DNA of 64,000 nt from Lachnospiraceae bacterium (GTDB lineage Bacteria > Bacillota > Clostridia > Lachnospirales > Lachnospiraceae). The translations under genes and the position numbers were made by a program. Location of the stretch: positions 1 to 64,000 of the forward strand of contig JAFRIW010000032.1 of NCBI GenBank assembly GCA_017432565.1, read 5' to 3'. Within the stretch, counting starts at the first letter, position 1, and each line of letters begins with the position of its first letter. Shown here piece after piece: positions 12,109-19,541 of this stretch. Under the pieces are notes generated by a model, which was given only the letters and a program-made list of their open reading frames with translations, made no database searches and was not told the origin of the DNA.

Positions 12109-12172
12109 TTTAAACCTCCTTATCGGTTTTCAATTCGTTCTGTGTACAAATAGGATCCGAAGCTCATTCGGA

Positions 12173-12769
12173 TTACTCTGCTGCAGGTGCCTCTGCGGGC
12201 GCTTCTGCTGCGGGTGCCTCTGCAGGTGCTTCCGCTGCCGGCGCTTCCTCTGCGGGTGCCGCTGCCGGAGCTTCTTCTGCCGCTGCAGGTTCCTTCTCCG
12301 CAACCTGCTTGATCACGCGGGCGAAGTTTGCAATCGGAGACTGCATGCTTCCAAGCAGTCTGGAGAGGAGTTCCTCTCTCGAAGGGATGGTGGATACTGC
12401 TGCGATTCCCGCTGCATCATAAACCTTTCCCTCGACGACGCCGCCCTTGATCTCCAGTTTGTCTGCTGTCTTTGCAAAATTGCACAGCACTCTTGCCGGA
12501 GCTGTCGCATCCTCTTTAGAGATTGCCAGAGCGCTGGGGCCGTTCAGAAGATCGGAAAGACCTTCAAACACAGTTCCCTTGAACGCAAAGTTCATCATGG
12601 TGTTCTTGTAAACCTTGTAGGTTACACCGGCTTCACGAAGCTGTCTGCGCAGCTCAGTATCCTGAGCAACGGTCAGGCCTCTGTGGTCAACCAGAACGAT
12701 GGACTGTGCGCCGTCGATTTTCTCAGCAATTTCCTGTACGACAGGCTGCTTTAATTCAACCTTTGCCAT
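12173..12769 (-). CDS. rplJ: 50S ribosomal protein L10 with Ala/Pro/Glu-rich tail
   Basis: L10 anchors L7/L12 dimers on the ribosome stalk. The first 160 residues are ordinary L10 (MAKVELKQPVVQEIAEKIDG, VDHRGLTVAQDTELRR, the NGPSALA motif). After FARVIKQVAEKE comes a tail of about 38 residues made only of Ala, Pro and Glu, with repeated EAPAEAPAA units, encoded by visibly repetitive DNA. L10 normally ends close to its L12-binding helix, so this tail is extra. The start at 12769 has TAAGGAGGTAAGAA. Expression is predicted to be controlled by the L10 leader upstream. Confidence 0.97.
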   Translation of the reverse strand: MAKVELKQPVVQEIAEKIDGAQSIVLVDHRGLTVAQDTELRRQLREAGVTYKVYKNTMMNFAFKGTVFEGLSDLLNGPSALAISKEDATAPARVLCNFAKTADKLEIKGGVVEGKVYDAAGIAAVSTIPSREELLSRLLGSMQSPIANFARVIKQVAEKEPAAAEEAPAAAPAEEAPAAEAPAEAPAAEAPAEAPAAE

Positions 12770-12831
12770 TTCTTACCTCCTTATAGATTTTTATTAGCCG
12801 AAGTGTAAGAACGCTCAATCAGTGTTTCAAT

Positions 12832-12866
12832 AAAAAACGCTCTTCCGCCGTCAGGACGAAAGAGCG
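12832..12866 (-). terminator. Attenuator hairpin of the L10 leader
   Basis: Stem CGCTCTT/AAGAGCG with inner CGTC/ACG pairs, followed on the minus strand by six T residues, about 60 nt before rplJ. It lies between the rplJ promoter and gene, so it fits an attenuator rather than an end-of-operon terminator. Confidence 0.75.
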
Positions 12867-12972
12867 ATAACTTCATTGTTCAGACTGACATATGAATTAT
12901 CTTACCTCATCCTCGGCAGGTGATCTTCCTTTACGCCCGTTTCCGGACACCTGCTGTCTTCGGCCGGTTTAT
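12867..12972 (-). promoter_or_regulatory. Ribosomal protein L10 leader RNA
   Basis: Minus-strand leader containing the CCGAAGACAGCAGGTG signature of bacterial L10 leaders (about 12949-12964), with a complementary CACCTGC partner further on, and ending in an intrinsic terminator. In the known family, the L10-L12 complex binds the kink-turn region and promotes termination, giving feedback control of rplJL. The identification rests on signature, position and attenuator; a covariance-model search was not possible. Confidence 0.8.
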
Positions 12973-12982
12973 AACCTTTAGT

Positions 12983-13011
12983 ACTTTATCACTTCCTCCT
13001 GCCCCCGTCAA
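12983..13011 (-). promoter_or_regulatory. Predicted rplJ-rplL promoter
   Basis: Minus-strand TTGACG (13006-13011), 17-bp spacer, TAAAGT (12983-12988), just downstream of the CapA-family gene and just upstream of the L10 leader. Confidence 0.65.
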
Positions 13012-13049
13012 GCAGGAATTCTGTTTCTTCCGCAGAAAAAGCAGATTTT

Positions 13050-14327
13050 CTATCTCCGGGTGACAACGCCCTCTTCATCGATGACAACATTCGGCGACAT
13101 CGCACGCATCTCTTCCAGAACCCGCTGCTTTTCCGCTCCCTCGAGCAGATTGACGGAAGTGTTCGCCTGCAGACAGGGGACAAAGCGCAGCGTTTTCAGC
13201 GTTTTTGTGGACGGCTCAAACTCGGCCTGCAGCACACCGGTATCCACCGTAAAGGATGTGAAATAGAAATTGCCGAGGCTGTACATGACAGGCATGTCCC
13301 CGATGTAATCCAGTCTCTGCAGAATGTGGGGATGTGCGCCGACAATCAGATCTGCGCCTGCCGCGGCGACCTCCGGCCCGAGCTGCTCCTGTCCCCAGTC
13401 AAGCTGTGTCGTCTTCTCAGTGCCCCAGTGCAGTGTCACGATGACAAAATCGGCAATTTCCTTTGCTTCGCGGATTCTCTGGCACAGAAGCGCCGAGTCG
13501 TAGCAGCGGAACACACCGGGGGTGGTCTCCGTCGCTGCCTTTGTGTCCGGCGTTCCGTCCTGTTCAATCCGGGTGGCGTTCAGAACGGCTACCGTCATGA
13601 CCGCCCGCTCCTGCTCCGGCGTGCTGCTGTCCAGATAAAAGAAAGCCGTAGACGAAGCTTCCGCGAGCTGCGCACCTGCACCCAGATAAGGAATGCCCCG
13701 CTCCTGCAGTGTCTGCAGCGTATCCAGAAGACTTACCTCACCGAAATCATAGGCATGATTATTTGCAAGCGTCACCAGATCCGCACCGAGATCCTTGAGC
13801 CAGTCCGCGTTCTGCGGATGTGCCCGGAAGGTATAGGTTTTGCCGGGAGTGGGTGTACCCCGGTCGGTGTAGGGGAATTCGTTATTGACAATGAAGACAT
13901 CCGAGCCGCGCAGCACTTCCAGGAGCGACGGTCCGAAACATGCGGCCGCGCCGCCCCGCTGTCTGGCCGCGGCACCGGCAGCATAGTATTCATCGAACAG
14001 AATATCGCCCGCGAAGCTGAAGGTGACGGTGTCGTCATCATCCGCAACCAGGAAATTCCCGCCGGCACCGGTCACCGGGCCGCTGTAGGTCCCGTCCACC
14101 GGCACGATCCCCTCCGGAAGCGGATCCGGTTCCGGCTCTTCCGGTTCCGGCGCAGCTTCCTCTTCCTGTGCCGCAAGTTCTTCTTCCGGAATCGGCTCGG
14201 CGATCAGCCGCACCGGTCCCTCGCCCGCCTGAATTCTGGACTGCTCCGAAAAAAGAAACAGACCTGACACGCCGATCAGGATCACCAGCACCAATGTGAT
14301 GATAAACTGCAGGATATGTCTCATCAT
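13050..14327 (-). CDS. CapA-family (poly-gamma-glutamate synthesis type) membrane-anchored protein
   Basis: The 425-residue product has an N-terminal membrane segment (about residues 5-27), a Glu/Pro-rich linker (about 45-75), then a CapA-like metallophosphatase-fold domain: FAGDILFDEYY, VNNEFPYTDRGTP, TLANNHAYDFG, HWGTEK and GAHPHILQ are the family's metal-site motifs. It probably acts outside the membrane, on polyglutamate or cell-wall material in related proteins; the substrate here is unknown. Its start lies only 8 nt after the T-run of the rplKA terminator and no independent ribosome site is obvious, so expression may depend on read-through. It separates rplKA from rplJL, which are usually adjacent. 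Confidence 0.85.
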   Translation of the reverse strand: MMRHILQFIITLVLVILIGVSGLFLFSEQSRIQAGEGPVRLIAEPIPEEELAAQEEEAAPEPEEPEPDPLPEGIVPVDGTYSGPVTGAGGNFLVADDDDTVTFSFAGDILFDEYYAAGAAARQRGGAAACFGPSLLEVLRGSDVFIVNNEFPYTDRGTPTPGKTYTFRAHPQNADWLKDLGADLVTLANNHAYDFGEVSLLDTLQTLQERGIPYLGAGAQLAEASSTAFFYLDSSTPEQERAVMTVAVLNATRIEQDGTPDTKAATETTPGVFRCYDSALLCQRIREAKEIADFVIVTLHWGTEKTTQLDWGQEQLGPEVAAAGADLIVGAHPHILQRLDYIGDMPVMYSLGNFYFTSFTVDTGVLQAEFEPSTKTLKTLRFVPCLQANTSVNLLEGAEKQRVLEEMRAMSPNVVIDEEGVVTRR

Positions 14328-14335
14328 AAATGACT

Positions 14336-14373
14336 AAAAATCTCCCGGCAGGCTTTCGAATCCTGCCGGGAGA
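14336..14373 (-). terminator. Intrinsic terminator after rplA
   Basis: Strong GC-rich stem with arms TCTCCCGGCAGG and CCTGCCGGGAGA (14341-14373), followed by five T residues on the minus strand. It closes the rplK-rplA unit directly ahead of the CapA-family gene. Confidence 0.88.
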
Positions 14374-14399
14374 TCCTCCCCGACCGTTTCCGGTCCGAA

Positions 14400-15089
14400 T
14401 TAATATCTGTTCGCGATAATCTTGACGCCGGGGCCCATGGTTGTAGCCATGGAGATGCTCTTCAGATACTGACCCTTGACTGCTGCGGGCTTCGCCTTGA
14501 CGATAGCGCCGATCAGTGCGTCATAGTTCTGCTGCAGCTGCTCTTCCGTGAAGGAGACCTTTCCGAGCGGGACATGGATGATGTTCGCCTTGTCCAGTCT
14601 GTACTCGATCTTACCGGCTTTGATATCCGCGATAGCCTTCGCGACATCCATGGTAACTGTGCCGGCCTTCGGGTTCGGCATCAGGCCTTTCGGGCCCAGG
14701 ATCTTACCGAGACGACCCACAACACCCATCATGTCAGGGGTTGCGACGACTACGTCAAAATCAAGCCAGCCTTCGTTCTGGATTCTCGGAATCAGCTCAT
14801 CGCCGCCGACAAAATCTGCGCCGGCCGCCTGTGCCTCATCAACCTTCGCACCCTTTGCAAAAACCAGGACGCGGACGGTCTTGCCGGTACCTGCCGGAAG
14901 AACGACAGCGCCGCGGATCTGCTGATCTGCGTGACGTCCGTCACAGCTTGTGCGGATATGCAGCTCTACTGTCTCATCAAACTTCGCCGTAGCGGTCTTC
15001 TTTACAAGAGCGATCGCATCAGCGGGCTCATATGCGATTGTGCGGTCGACGAGTTTCGCCGCCTCAACATACTTCTTTCCACGTTTCAT
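14400..15089 (-). CDS. rplA: 50S ribosomal protein L1
   Basis: L1 forms the mobile stalk near the E site and in several bacteria also represses its own mRNA. The 229-residue product starts [16 protein letters not shown] and has the conserved [17 protein letters not shown] loop and the [15 protein letters not shown]-terminus. Length is standard. The start at 15089 has a TAGGAGGAATACGAA site, 24 nt after rplK, so the two are translated from one mRNA. A strong terminator follows. Confidence 0.98.
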   Translation of the reverse strand: MKRGKKYVEAAKLVDRTIAYEPADAIALVKKTATAKFDETVELHIRTSCDGRHADQQIRGAVVLPAGTGKTVRVLVFAKGAKVDEAQAAGADFVGGDELIPRIQNEGWLDFDVVVATPDMMGVVGRLGKILGPKGLMPNPKAGTVTMDVAKAIADIKAGKIEYRLDKANIIHVPLGKVSFTEEQLQQNYDALIGAIVKAKPAAVKGQYLKSISMATTMGPGVKIIANRY

Positions 15090-15113
15090 TTCGTATTCCT
15101 CCTAGGCCTTCTC

Positions 15114-15539
15114 TTAGTCCACAACTTCAATTCCCATGGATCTCGCAGTACCCGCGATCATGCTAATGGCTGCTTCGACGGAAGCCGCGTTGAGATCGGG
15201 CATCTTCAGCTCAGCGATCTCACGGACCTGAGCCTTGGTAACCTTTGCGACCTTCTCCTTGTTCGGAGTGCCGGATGCCTTCTGGATGTTAGCTGCTTTC
15301 TTTAAGAGAACTGCTGCCGGCGGAGTCTTCGTGATGAAGCTGAAAGATCTGTCCGCATAGACAGTGATAACAACAGGGATGACCAGATCACCCTTGTCAG
15401 CGGTTCTTGCATTGAACTGCTTGGTGAACTCAACGATGTTGACACCATGCTGTCCGAGTGCAGGACCTACCGGCGGAGCGGGAGTTGCTTTGCCGGCCTG
15501 AATCTGTAACTTAATGTAACCTGTAACTTTCTTAGCCAT
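15114..15539 (-). CDS. rplK: 50S ribosomal protein L11
   Basis: L11 builds the GTPase-associated centre with 23S rRNA. The 141-residue product has [20 protein letters not shown] and [12 protein letters not shown], both diagnostic, and the normal C-terminal RNA-binding region ending [12 protein letters not shown]. The start at 15539 has AAAGGAGGAAAAA. It lies 128 nt after nusG with a structured gap between, and leads into rplA. Confidence 0.98.
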   Translation of the reverse strand: MAKKVTGYIKLQIQAGKATPAPPVGPALGQHGVNIVEFTKQFNARTADKGDLVIPVVITVYADRSFSFITKTPPAAVLLKKAANIQKASGTPNKEKVAKVTKAQVREIAELKMPDLNAASVEAAISMIAGTARSMGIEVVD

Positions 15540-15667
15540 TTTTCCTCCTTTTGTGGTCCCTGTGAGATATGCCGCGGCACCTGCCGCTTCCTCTCACAAC
15601 AGCGCAGTGGCTTCTGCTACCACTCATTTATTACAATGTCTGCGCAGTGCGCAGGCCCATTGCCGTA
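15540..15667 (-). other. Structured nusG-rplK gap, possible L1-responsive leader
   Basis: The 128-nt gap holds several inverted repeats: GCGGC AGGT GCCGC enclosed by GTGAG/CTCAC close to rplK, and GTGG/CCAC flanking TAGCAGAAG further upstream. In other bacteria L1 represses rplKA by binding the rplK leader, so such a role is plausible, but I did not identify the L1 target consensus with certainty. No T-run is seen. Confidence 0.35.
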
Positions 15668-16438
15668 TCAGATCGATCTGCGGACCTCTGCGAAACTGAT
15701 CTCGACAGGTGTCTCTCTGCCGAACAGTTCGATATTGATGGTCGCAGTCTGCTTGGAGAGATCAATCTTGCTGACAACGCCGGGTGTGTCTTTCCACACG
15801 CCCGCGACAATCGCGACATTGTCTCCCACTTCAAAGTCAATAGTGACATTGCTGGTCCGGATGCCGAGCGGCTTCATCTCTGCTTCCGTCAGCGGTACCG
15901 GCTTGCTTCCCGGTCCGACAAAACCTGTCACGCCTCTGGTGTTGCGCACCACGTACCAGGTGTCATCATTCATCAGCATATGTACCAGAACATATCCCGG
16001 AAACATCTTCTTCGGAACAGCCTTCTTTACGCCGTTCTTGATCTCGACGACGTCCTGCATCGGTACACGGACTTCAAAAATCTGGTTCTCCAGATGGCGG
16101 TTTTCGATCGCTTTCTCGATGTTGGCCTTCACCTTATTCTCATAACCGGAATAAGTATGGGCGACATACCACTTGGCCTCATCCGAGATTGCGCTCTCAT
16201 CAAGCTGTTCACCGAGAGACCCGTCTTCGTCCTGTGCTTCCAGCGACGCTGCAACGGCAGCGGCATCCGCTTCTTCCTGAATGGACTGTGCGTTCTCGTC
16301 CTGAAGCAGGACGCGCTCCGCTTCCGCTTTCTCGATATCCGCTGCTTTTCTGGTAAAGTCAGGTCGTCTGATCTGCCGGACCTCCGGAAGGACACCCGCC
16401 TTGACGCGGACACCTGCCCCTGTCTTTTTCTCTGCCAT
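15668..16438 (-). CDS. nusG: Transcription antitermination factor NusG with long N-terminal extension
   Basis: NusG binds the RNA polymerase clamp and controls pausing and antitermination. Residues from about 88 are ordinary NusG: the NGN domain (KWYVAHTYSGYENKVKANIE, FPGYVLVHM, NTRGVTGFVG) and a C-terminal KOW domain (NVAIVAGVWKDTPGVV). Before it lie about 87 extra residues, basic at first and then acidic and Ala/Glu-rich, against a normal total of about 175. No in-frame ATG, GTG or TTG lies near the domain boundary, and the start at 16438 has a GGAAAGGAA site, so the extension looks genuine. It follows secE by 28 nt. Confidence 0.96.
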   Translation of the reverse strand: MAEKKTGAGVRVKAGVLPEVRQIRRPDFTRKAADIEKAEAERVLLQDENAQSIQEEADAAAVAASLEAQDEDGSLGEQLDESAISDEAKWYVAHTYSGYENKVKANIEKAIENRHLENQIFEVRVPMQDVVEIKNGVKKAVPKKMFPGYVLVHMLMNDDTWYVVRNTRGVTGFVGPGSKPVPLTEAEMKPLGIRTSNVTIDFEVGDNVAIVAGVWKDTPGVVSKIDLSKQTATINIELFGRETPVEISFAEVRRSI

Positions 16439-16466
16439 GCGATTCCTTTCCTTCCAAAAACAACGA

Positions 16467-16685
16467 TCAGCTGCCGATTCCGATCAGGAAATTGATCAGA
16501 TTCTGCGCGCCGAAGTCGATCAGCGCAATCAGTGCGCCGACGACAATTGTCACGCAGAGCACCGCGACGAGCTGCTTGAGAAGCGTCTCACGGTCCGGCC
16601 ACAAAATCTTCTGAAACTCAGCACGCACTCCCTTGAAGAAATGCACCAGCTTAGAATCACCGGCTTTTGCTTCCTGGTTGCTCAT
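16467..16685 (-). CDS. secE: Preprotein translocase subunit SecE
   Basis: Small essential partner of SecY in the Sec channel. The 72-residue product has the amphipathic KGVRAEFQKILWPDRETLLKQ segment typical of SecE and one transmembrane helix (about residues 38-62). The ATG at 16685 has GGGGGAAGATCT upstream. It lies between rpmG and nusG, the conserved order. Confidence 0.96.
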   Translation of the reverse strand: MSNQEAKAGDSKLVHFFKGVRAEFQKILWPDRETLLKQLVAVLCVTIVVGALIALIDFGAQNLINFLIGIGS

Positions 16686-16699
16686 AGATCTTCCCCCGA

Positions 16700-16849
16700 T
16701 TACTTGGTTTCCTTGTGAAGAGTATGCTTTTTGCAGAATCTGCAGTACTTCTTCGTCTCCATACGGTCAGGATGAGCCTTCTTGTCCTTGGTCATGTCAT
16801 AATTGCGGCGCTTGCACTCCGTGCAGGATAAAGTAATTCTTGTACGCAT
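16700..16849 (-). CDS. rpmG: 50S ribosomal protein L33 (zinc-binding form)
   Basis: The 49-residue product starts [19 protein letters not shown] and contains two Cys pairs (CTEC and CRFC), so it is the zinc-ribbon version of L33. Residues [17 protein letters not shown] close it. The start at 16849 has AAAGGAGAGAATGAC upstream. It is the first gene of rpmG-secE-nusG and is 14 nt from secE. Confidence 0.96.
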   Translation of the reverse strand: MRTRITLSCTECKRRNYDMTKDKKAHPDRMETKKYCRFCKKHTLHKETK

Positions 16850-16881
16850 GTCATTCTCTCCTTTGCGTAATTAGTGTGCAC

Positions 16882-16905
16882 AAAAAAAAGACTCGGCGGT
16901 CTTTT
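16882..16905 (-). terminator. Short terminator-like hairpin in the rpmG leader
   Basis: On the minus strand AAAAGAC, loop CGCCGA, GTCTTTT, continuing into a run of eight T residues. It sits between the predicted promoter and rpmG, so it could attenuate the operon. The stem is short and AT-rich, so the call is weak. Confidence 0.4.
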
Positions 16906-16914
16906 GCACTGGTA

Positions 16915-16943
16915 ACTGTAACATATTTTGCAGCCGCACGCAA
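16915..16943 (-). promoter_or_regulatory. Possible promoter of rpmG-secE-nusG
   Basis: Minus-strand TTGCGT (16938-16943), 17-bp spacer, TACAGT (16915-16920). It overlaps the 3' arm of a longer GCAGCCGCA/TGCGGCTGC hairpin (16931-16973) that follows the HTH gene. Consensus match is moderate. Confidence 0.4.
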
Positions 16944-16984
16944 GTATCTTTTTCACTTCGCATGCGGCTGCCGTATTATTCGGT

Positions 16985-17329
16985 TTACTCTTCTTCGACA
17001 TACTCCGGAATTTTGGCGTAATCGTCCATGAATTCCATGATCTTTCTGCGTCCTGTCCGGTTCAGACGGTTGTATTTCTCCATGACACGCTTGGTGGAAA
17101 GCTGGGCCGAGAGCTCATTTCCTTCCTCCAGTCTGCTGAAATCAACGGGATTCAGGGAAAGCGTATCACACATTCTGATCACTGTATCATAAGCCATCCC
17201 CTCGATGCCTCTCTCCAGCGCTGTGACCAGTGTGCTGTAGGGGATCCCCATCTCGGCCGCAAATCTGCGGACGCTCCGATACTGTGTCAGTATCTCTTCT
17301 TTTAAAATCTCCGCTTTGCTCTGCTTCAT
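16985..17329 (-). CDS. Small HTH (Cro/C1-like) regulator
   Basis: The 114-residue protein has a helix-turn-helix at about residues 18-60: SVRRFAAEMGIPYSTLVTALERG, then DTVIRMCDTLSLNP, typical of Cro/C1-type repressors. The rest is a short charged helical region ending in YVEEE, with no recognisable sensor domain. It is monocistronic, between the kinase operon and rpmG. Its targets are unknown. It might act as a phage-type or housekeeping regulator; no phage genes are near. Confidence 0.75.
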   Translation of the reverse strand: MKQSKAEILKEEILTQYRSVRRFAAEMGIPYSTLVTALERGIEGMAYDTVIRMCDTLSLNPVDFSRLEEGNELSAQLSTKRVMEKYNRLNRTGRRKIMEFMDDYAKIPEYVEEE

Positions 17330-17384
17330 ACATTATCCCTCATAGATTGATCCGGCCTGCGTTCTTTTATCCGATTCAAAGCTG

Positions 17385-17407
17385 AAAAAGCCGGTTGTCG
17401 GTTTTTT
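17385..17407 (-). terminator. Weak candidate terminator after the kinase operon
   Basis: Minus-strand AAAAAACCG, loop ACAAC, CGGCTTTTT. Only three or four G-C pairs form the stem, with T residues following. It lies in the 190-nt gap between the kinase stop and the HTH gene, a gap that is otherwise AT-rich and featureless. Confidence 0.35.
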
Positions 17408-17519
17408 GTCTTGAATAAATTGTGTGCAAAGAATCTTAGCGTGAATTTTATAGCATGTTGGGAGTTTTGAAAAGCCTTTTTTTGATTTTTCGCTATTTTT
17501 TTGGCCGAAAGGTTCAGAT

Positions 17520-18824
17520 TCACCACCGGACTGTAAACCTGATCACGTTATTCCGCGGATAATCCGCGCTGATCGACGCGCCGTTCGCCTCCGCGATTGA
17601 CAACGCTGCCGACAGGCCGATTCCGTAGCCTCCCGCGCTCTGGGTGCGCGCCTTGTCCCGGCGGTAGAATCTGTCGAACAGCTGCTTCGGATCTTCGGGC
17701 AGCGCCCCCTCCTGCACCGGATTGCTCTGCCGGAGCAGGATCCTTTCCTTCTCCCGCAGCACTTCGAACAGGATCGTGCCGCCCTGCGCAGTGTATTTGA
17801 CGGCGTTGTCAGCGAGGATCGACAGCAGCTGCTGCAGCTGTCCTCTGTCCGCCTTAACGATACAGCTTTCATCCAGGCTCGTCTCAAACACAAGCCCTTT
17901 CAGCGCCGCGGATTCGGCAAAATCGTCCGCAGCCTTCCTCACCGCTTCCGCGAGGACAATATCTGTCAGATCCGGCTTTACCCCTTCATCCAGCCGCGCC
18001 AGCGTCAGCAGATTCTGCATCAGTCCCGACAGACGCATGGTCTGTGATTTGATATTCCGGGTCCATTTATTCTCTCCGGAGATCATCTCCATCGCTTCTG
18101 TATTGGCCATAATGATGGCCAGCGGCGTTTTGATCTCGTGACCCGCATCGGTCACAAAGCGCTTCTGTTTCTCCAGGTTCTCCGCAATCGGACGGATCGC
18201 GCGTCCGGAGAGAAAGACAACCAGAAGCAGCATCAGGATCCAGGCTCCTGCCGCGGCCAGTGCCGAGACAGCGAGCACTTCCGCGGCCTGCCTTTTCTGC
18301 TGTGAGATATCAAGGAAATAGCCGGTGACCGGAGATGCCTCTGTAATCCGGTACAGAAAAGAGCCGGTGACACCTTCTTTCTTATTCTTCTGATAAACCG
18401 CTTCCGCAATCGCGGCAGCTTCCTCCTGCGTCACGGCGAAGATCCGGGAGGTGTCCGTGCGAACGGACTCCCCTTCCTCATAGTAAGCAATAAAGAAGCG
18501 GGCGCCCATCGCATTGTCGGCGCTGATCCGGAAAAGTGCGTTCCGTCCTCTGAATCTGTTCTGATCCCTGGACTGTTTTTCTTCCTCCGGTATCAGCCCG
18601 TCTTCCGGGAATCCCGGCGCCTGTGCATCTTCCGGCAGAGCCGGGGGCTTTAAGTCCGCTTCCGGCTGACCGCCGCTGCGCTCGATCAGACTGAGCATCT
18701 GCTGCGCCTCCTGCCGGATCAGTACACTGTTCGTGATATTGATCCCGAGCAACAGGACAAGCAGCAGCACAGAGATGGCCGCCATCGCGGTTATGACAAA
18801 TTTTTTCTGTAATGTCCTGATCAA
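17520..18824 (-). CDS. Sensor histidine kinase
   Basis: Membrane sensor of a two-component system. In the 434-residue product, TM1 is at about residues 10-33 and an extracellular domain of about 145 residues begins with a Pro/Glu-rich stretch. TM2 is at about 183-207, followed by HisKA with the H box DAGHEIKTPLAI (His229). The N box (LADNAVKYT) and G box (GGYGIGLS) complete the ATPase domain. The start is TTG at 18824, chosen because AGGAG lies 11 nt upstream. It is 18 nt after the response-regulator gene. The ligand is unknown. Confidence 0.9.
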   Translation of the reverse strand: MIRTLQKKFVITAMAAISVLLLVLLLGINITNSVLIRQEAQQMLSLIERSGGQPEADLKPPALPEDAQAPGFPEDGLIPEEEKQSRDQNRFRGRNALFRISADNAMGARFFIAYYEEGESVRTDTSRIFAVTQEEAAAIAEAVYQKNKKEGVTGSFLYRITEASPVTGYFLDISQQKRQAAEVLAVSALAAAGAWILMLLLVVFLSGRAIRPIAENLEKQKRFVTDAGHEIKTPLAIIMANTEAMEMISGENKWTRNIKSQTMRLSGLMQNLLTLARLDEGVKPDLTDIVLAEAVRKAADDFAESAALKGLVFETSLDESCIVKADRGQLQQLLSILADNAVKYTAQGGTILFEVLREKERILLRQSNPVQEGALPEDPKQLFDRFYRRDKARTQSAGGYGIGLSAALSIAEANGASISADYPRNNVIRFTVRW

Positions 18825-18842
18825 AATCCGGTCCGCTCCTGT

Positions 18843-19541
18843 TTACTTCTTTCCGCTCTCCTTCGGCTCCTGCCCGGAGCGGAGTGTGTAGCCGATTCCG
18901 CGTTTTGCCGCAATGGAAACGGTCGAGGAAATTGCAGCAAGATGTTTTCTCAGATAAGAGAGATACACCCACACGGAGCTCTCGTCCGCCTCTGAGTCGT
19001 ATCCCCACACCTTCTCCAGCAGATCTTCCGTGGAGAGGCAGATGCCGCTGTTGACCATCAGTGCCTCCATCATGCGGTATTCCAGCCTGGAGAGCGAGAC
19101 CGAGTGTCCGCCGCAGGACAGTTCTGAGCCCGCGGGATTCAGAGAAAGATCTCCGAAGGTCAGAATATCCGGGTGAAAAGCTTCCCGGCGCCGGAGCATC
19201 GCCCGGATCCTGGCCAGCAGCTCACCCATGGCAAAAGGCTTCGGCAGATAATCATCGGCCCCCAGATCCAGCCCTTCGATCCGGTCCTCCACCTGTGTCT
19301 TCGCCGTCAGCAGCAGTACCGGTGTGCGGTCACCCCGCTCCCGCAGCGCGCGCAGCACCTCCAGGCCGCTCAGTTTCGGCATCATCACATCCAGTATGAT
19401 ACCGTCATAGCCGCCTTCCTGTGCATAGTCGAGCGCCTGTTCTCCGTCTGACACCGCGTCCACCTGATATTTGTTGAAGGTCAGGACATCTGTGACCGCC
19501 TCGGCCATCGCCGGCTCATCTTCCGCGTATAACAGCTTCAT
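18843..19541 (-). CDS. OmpR/PhoB-family response regulator
   Basis: The 232-residue product has a receiver domain (YAEDEP acidic pocket near the N-terminus, phospho-acceptor Asp51 in GIILDVMMP, TAKT switch and LPKPF lysine) and a C-terminal winged helix with SRLEYRMMEAL, VWGYDSEADESSVWVYLSYLR split by the recognition helix, and GIGYTL. It should be phosphorylated by the kinase encoded immediately downstream. Its start overlaps the stop of the hydrolase gene by 4 nt, so the three genes form one operon. Confidence 0.92.
   Translation of the reverse strand: MKLLYAEDEPAMAEAVTDVLTFNKYQVDAVSDGEQALDYAQEGGYDGIILDVMMPKLSGLEVLRALRERGDRTPVLLLTAKTQVEDRIEGLDLGADDYLPKPFAMGELLARIRAMLRRREAFHPDILTFGDLSLNPAGSELSCGGHSVSLSRLEYRMMEALMVNSGICLSTEDLLEKVWGYDSEADESSVWVYLSYLRKHLAAISSTVSIAAKRGIGYTLRSGQEPKESGKK

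Noticed and set aside
16931..16973. tRNA-like or terminator structure after the HTH gene
   Set aside because: Only one long imperfect hairpin; no cloverleaf, no CCA, no T-run.
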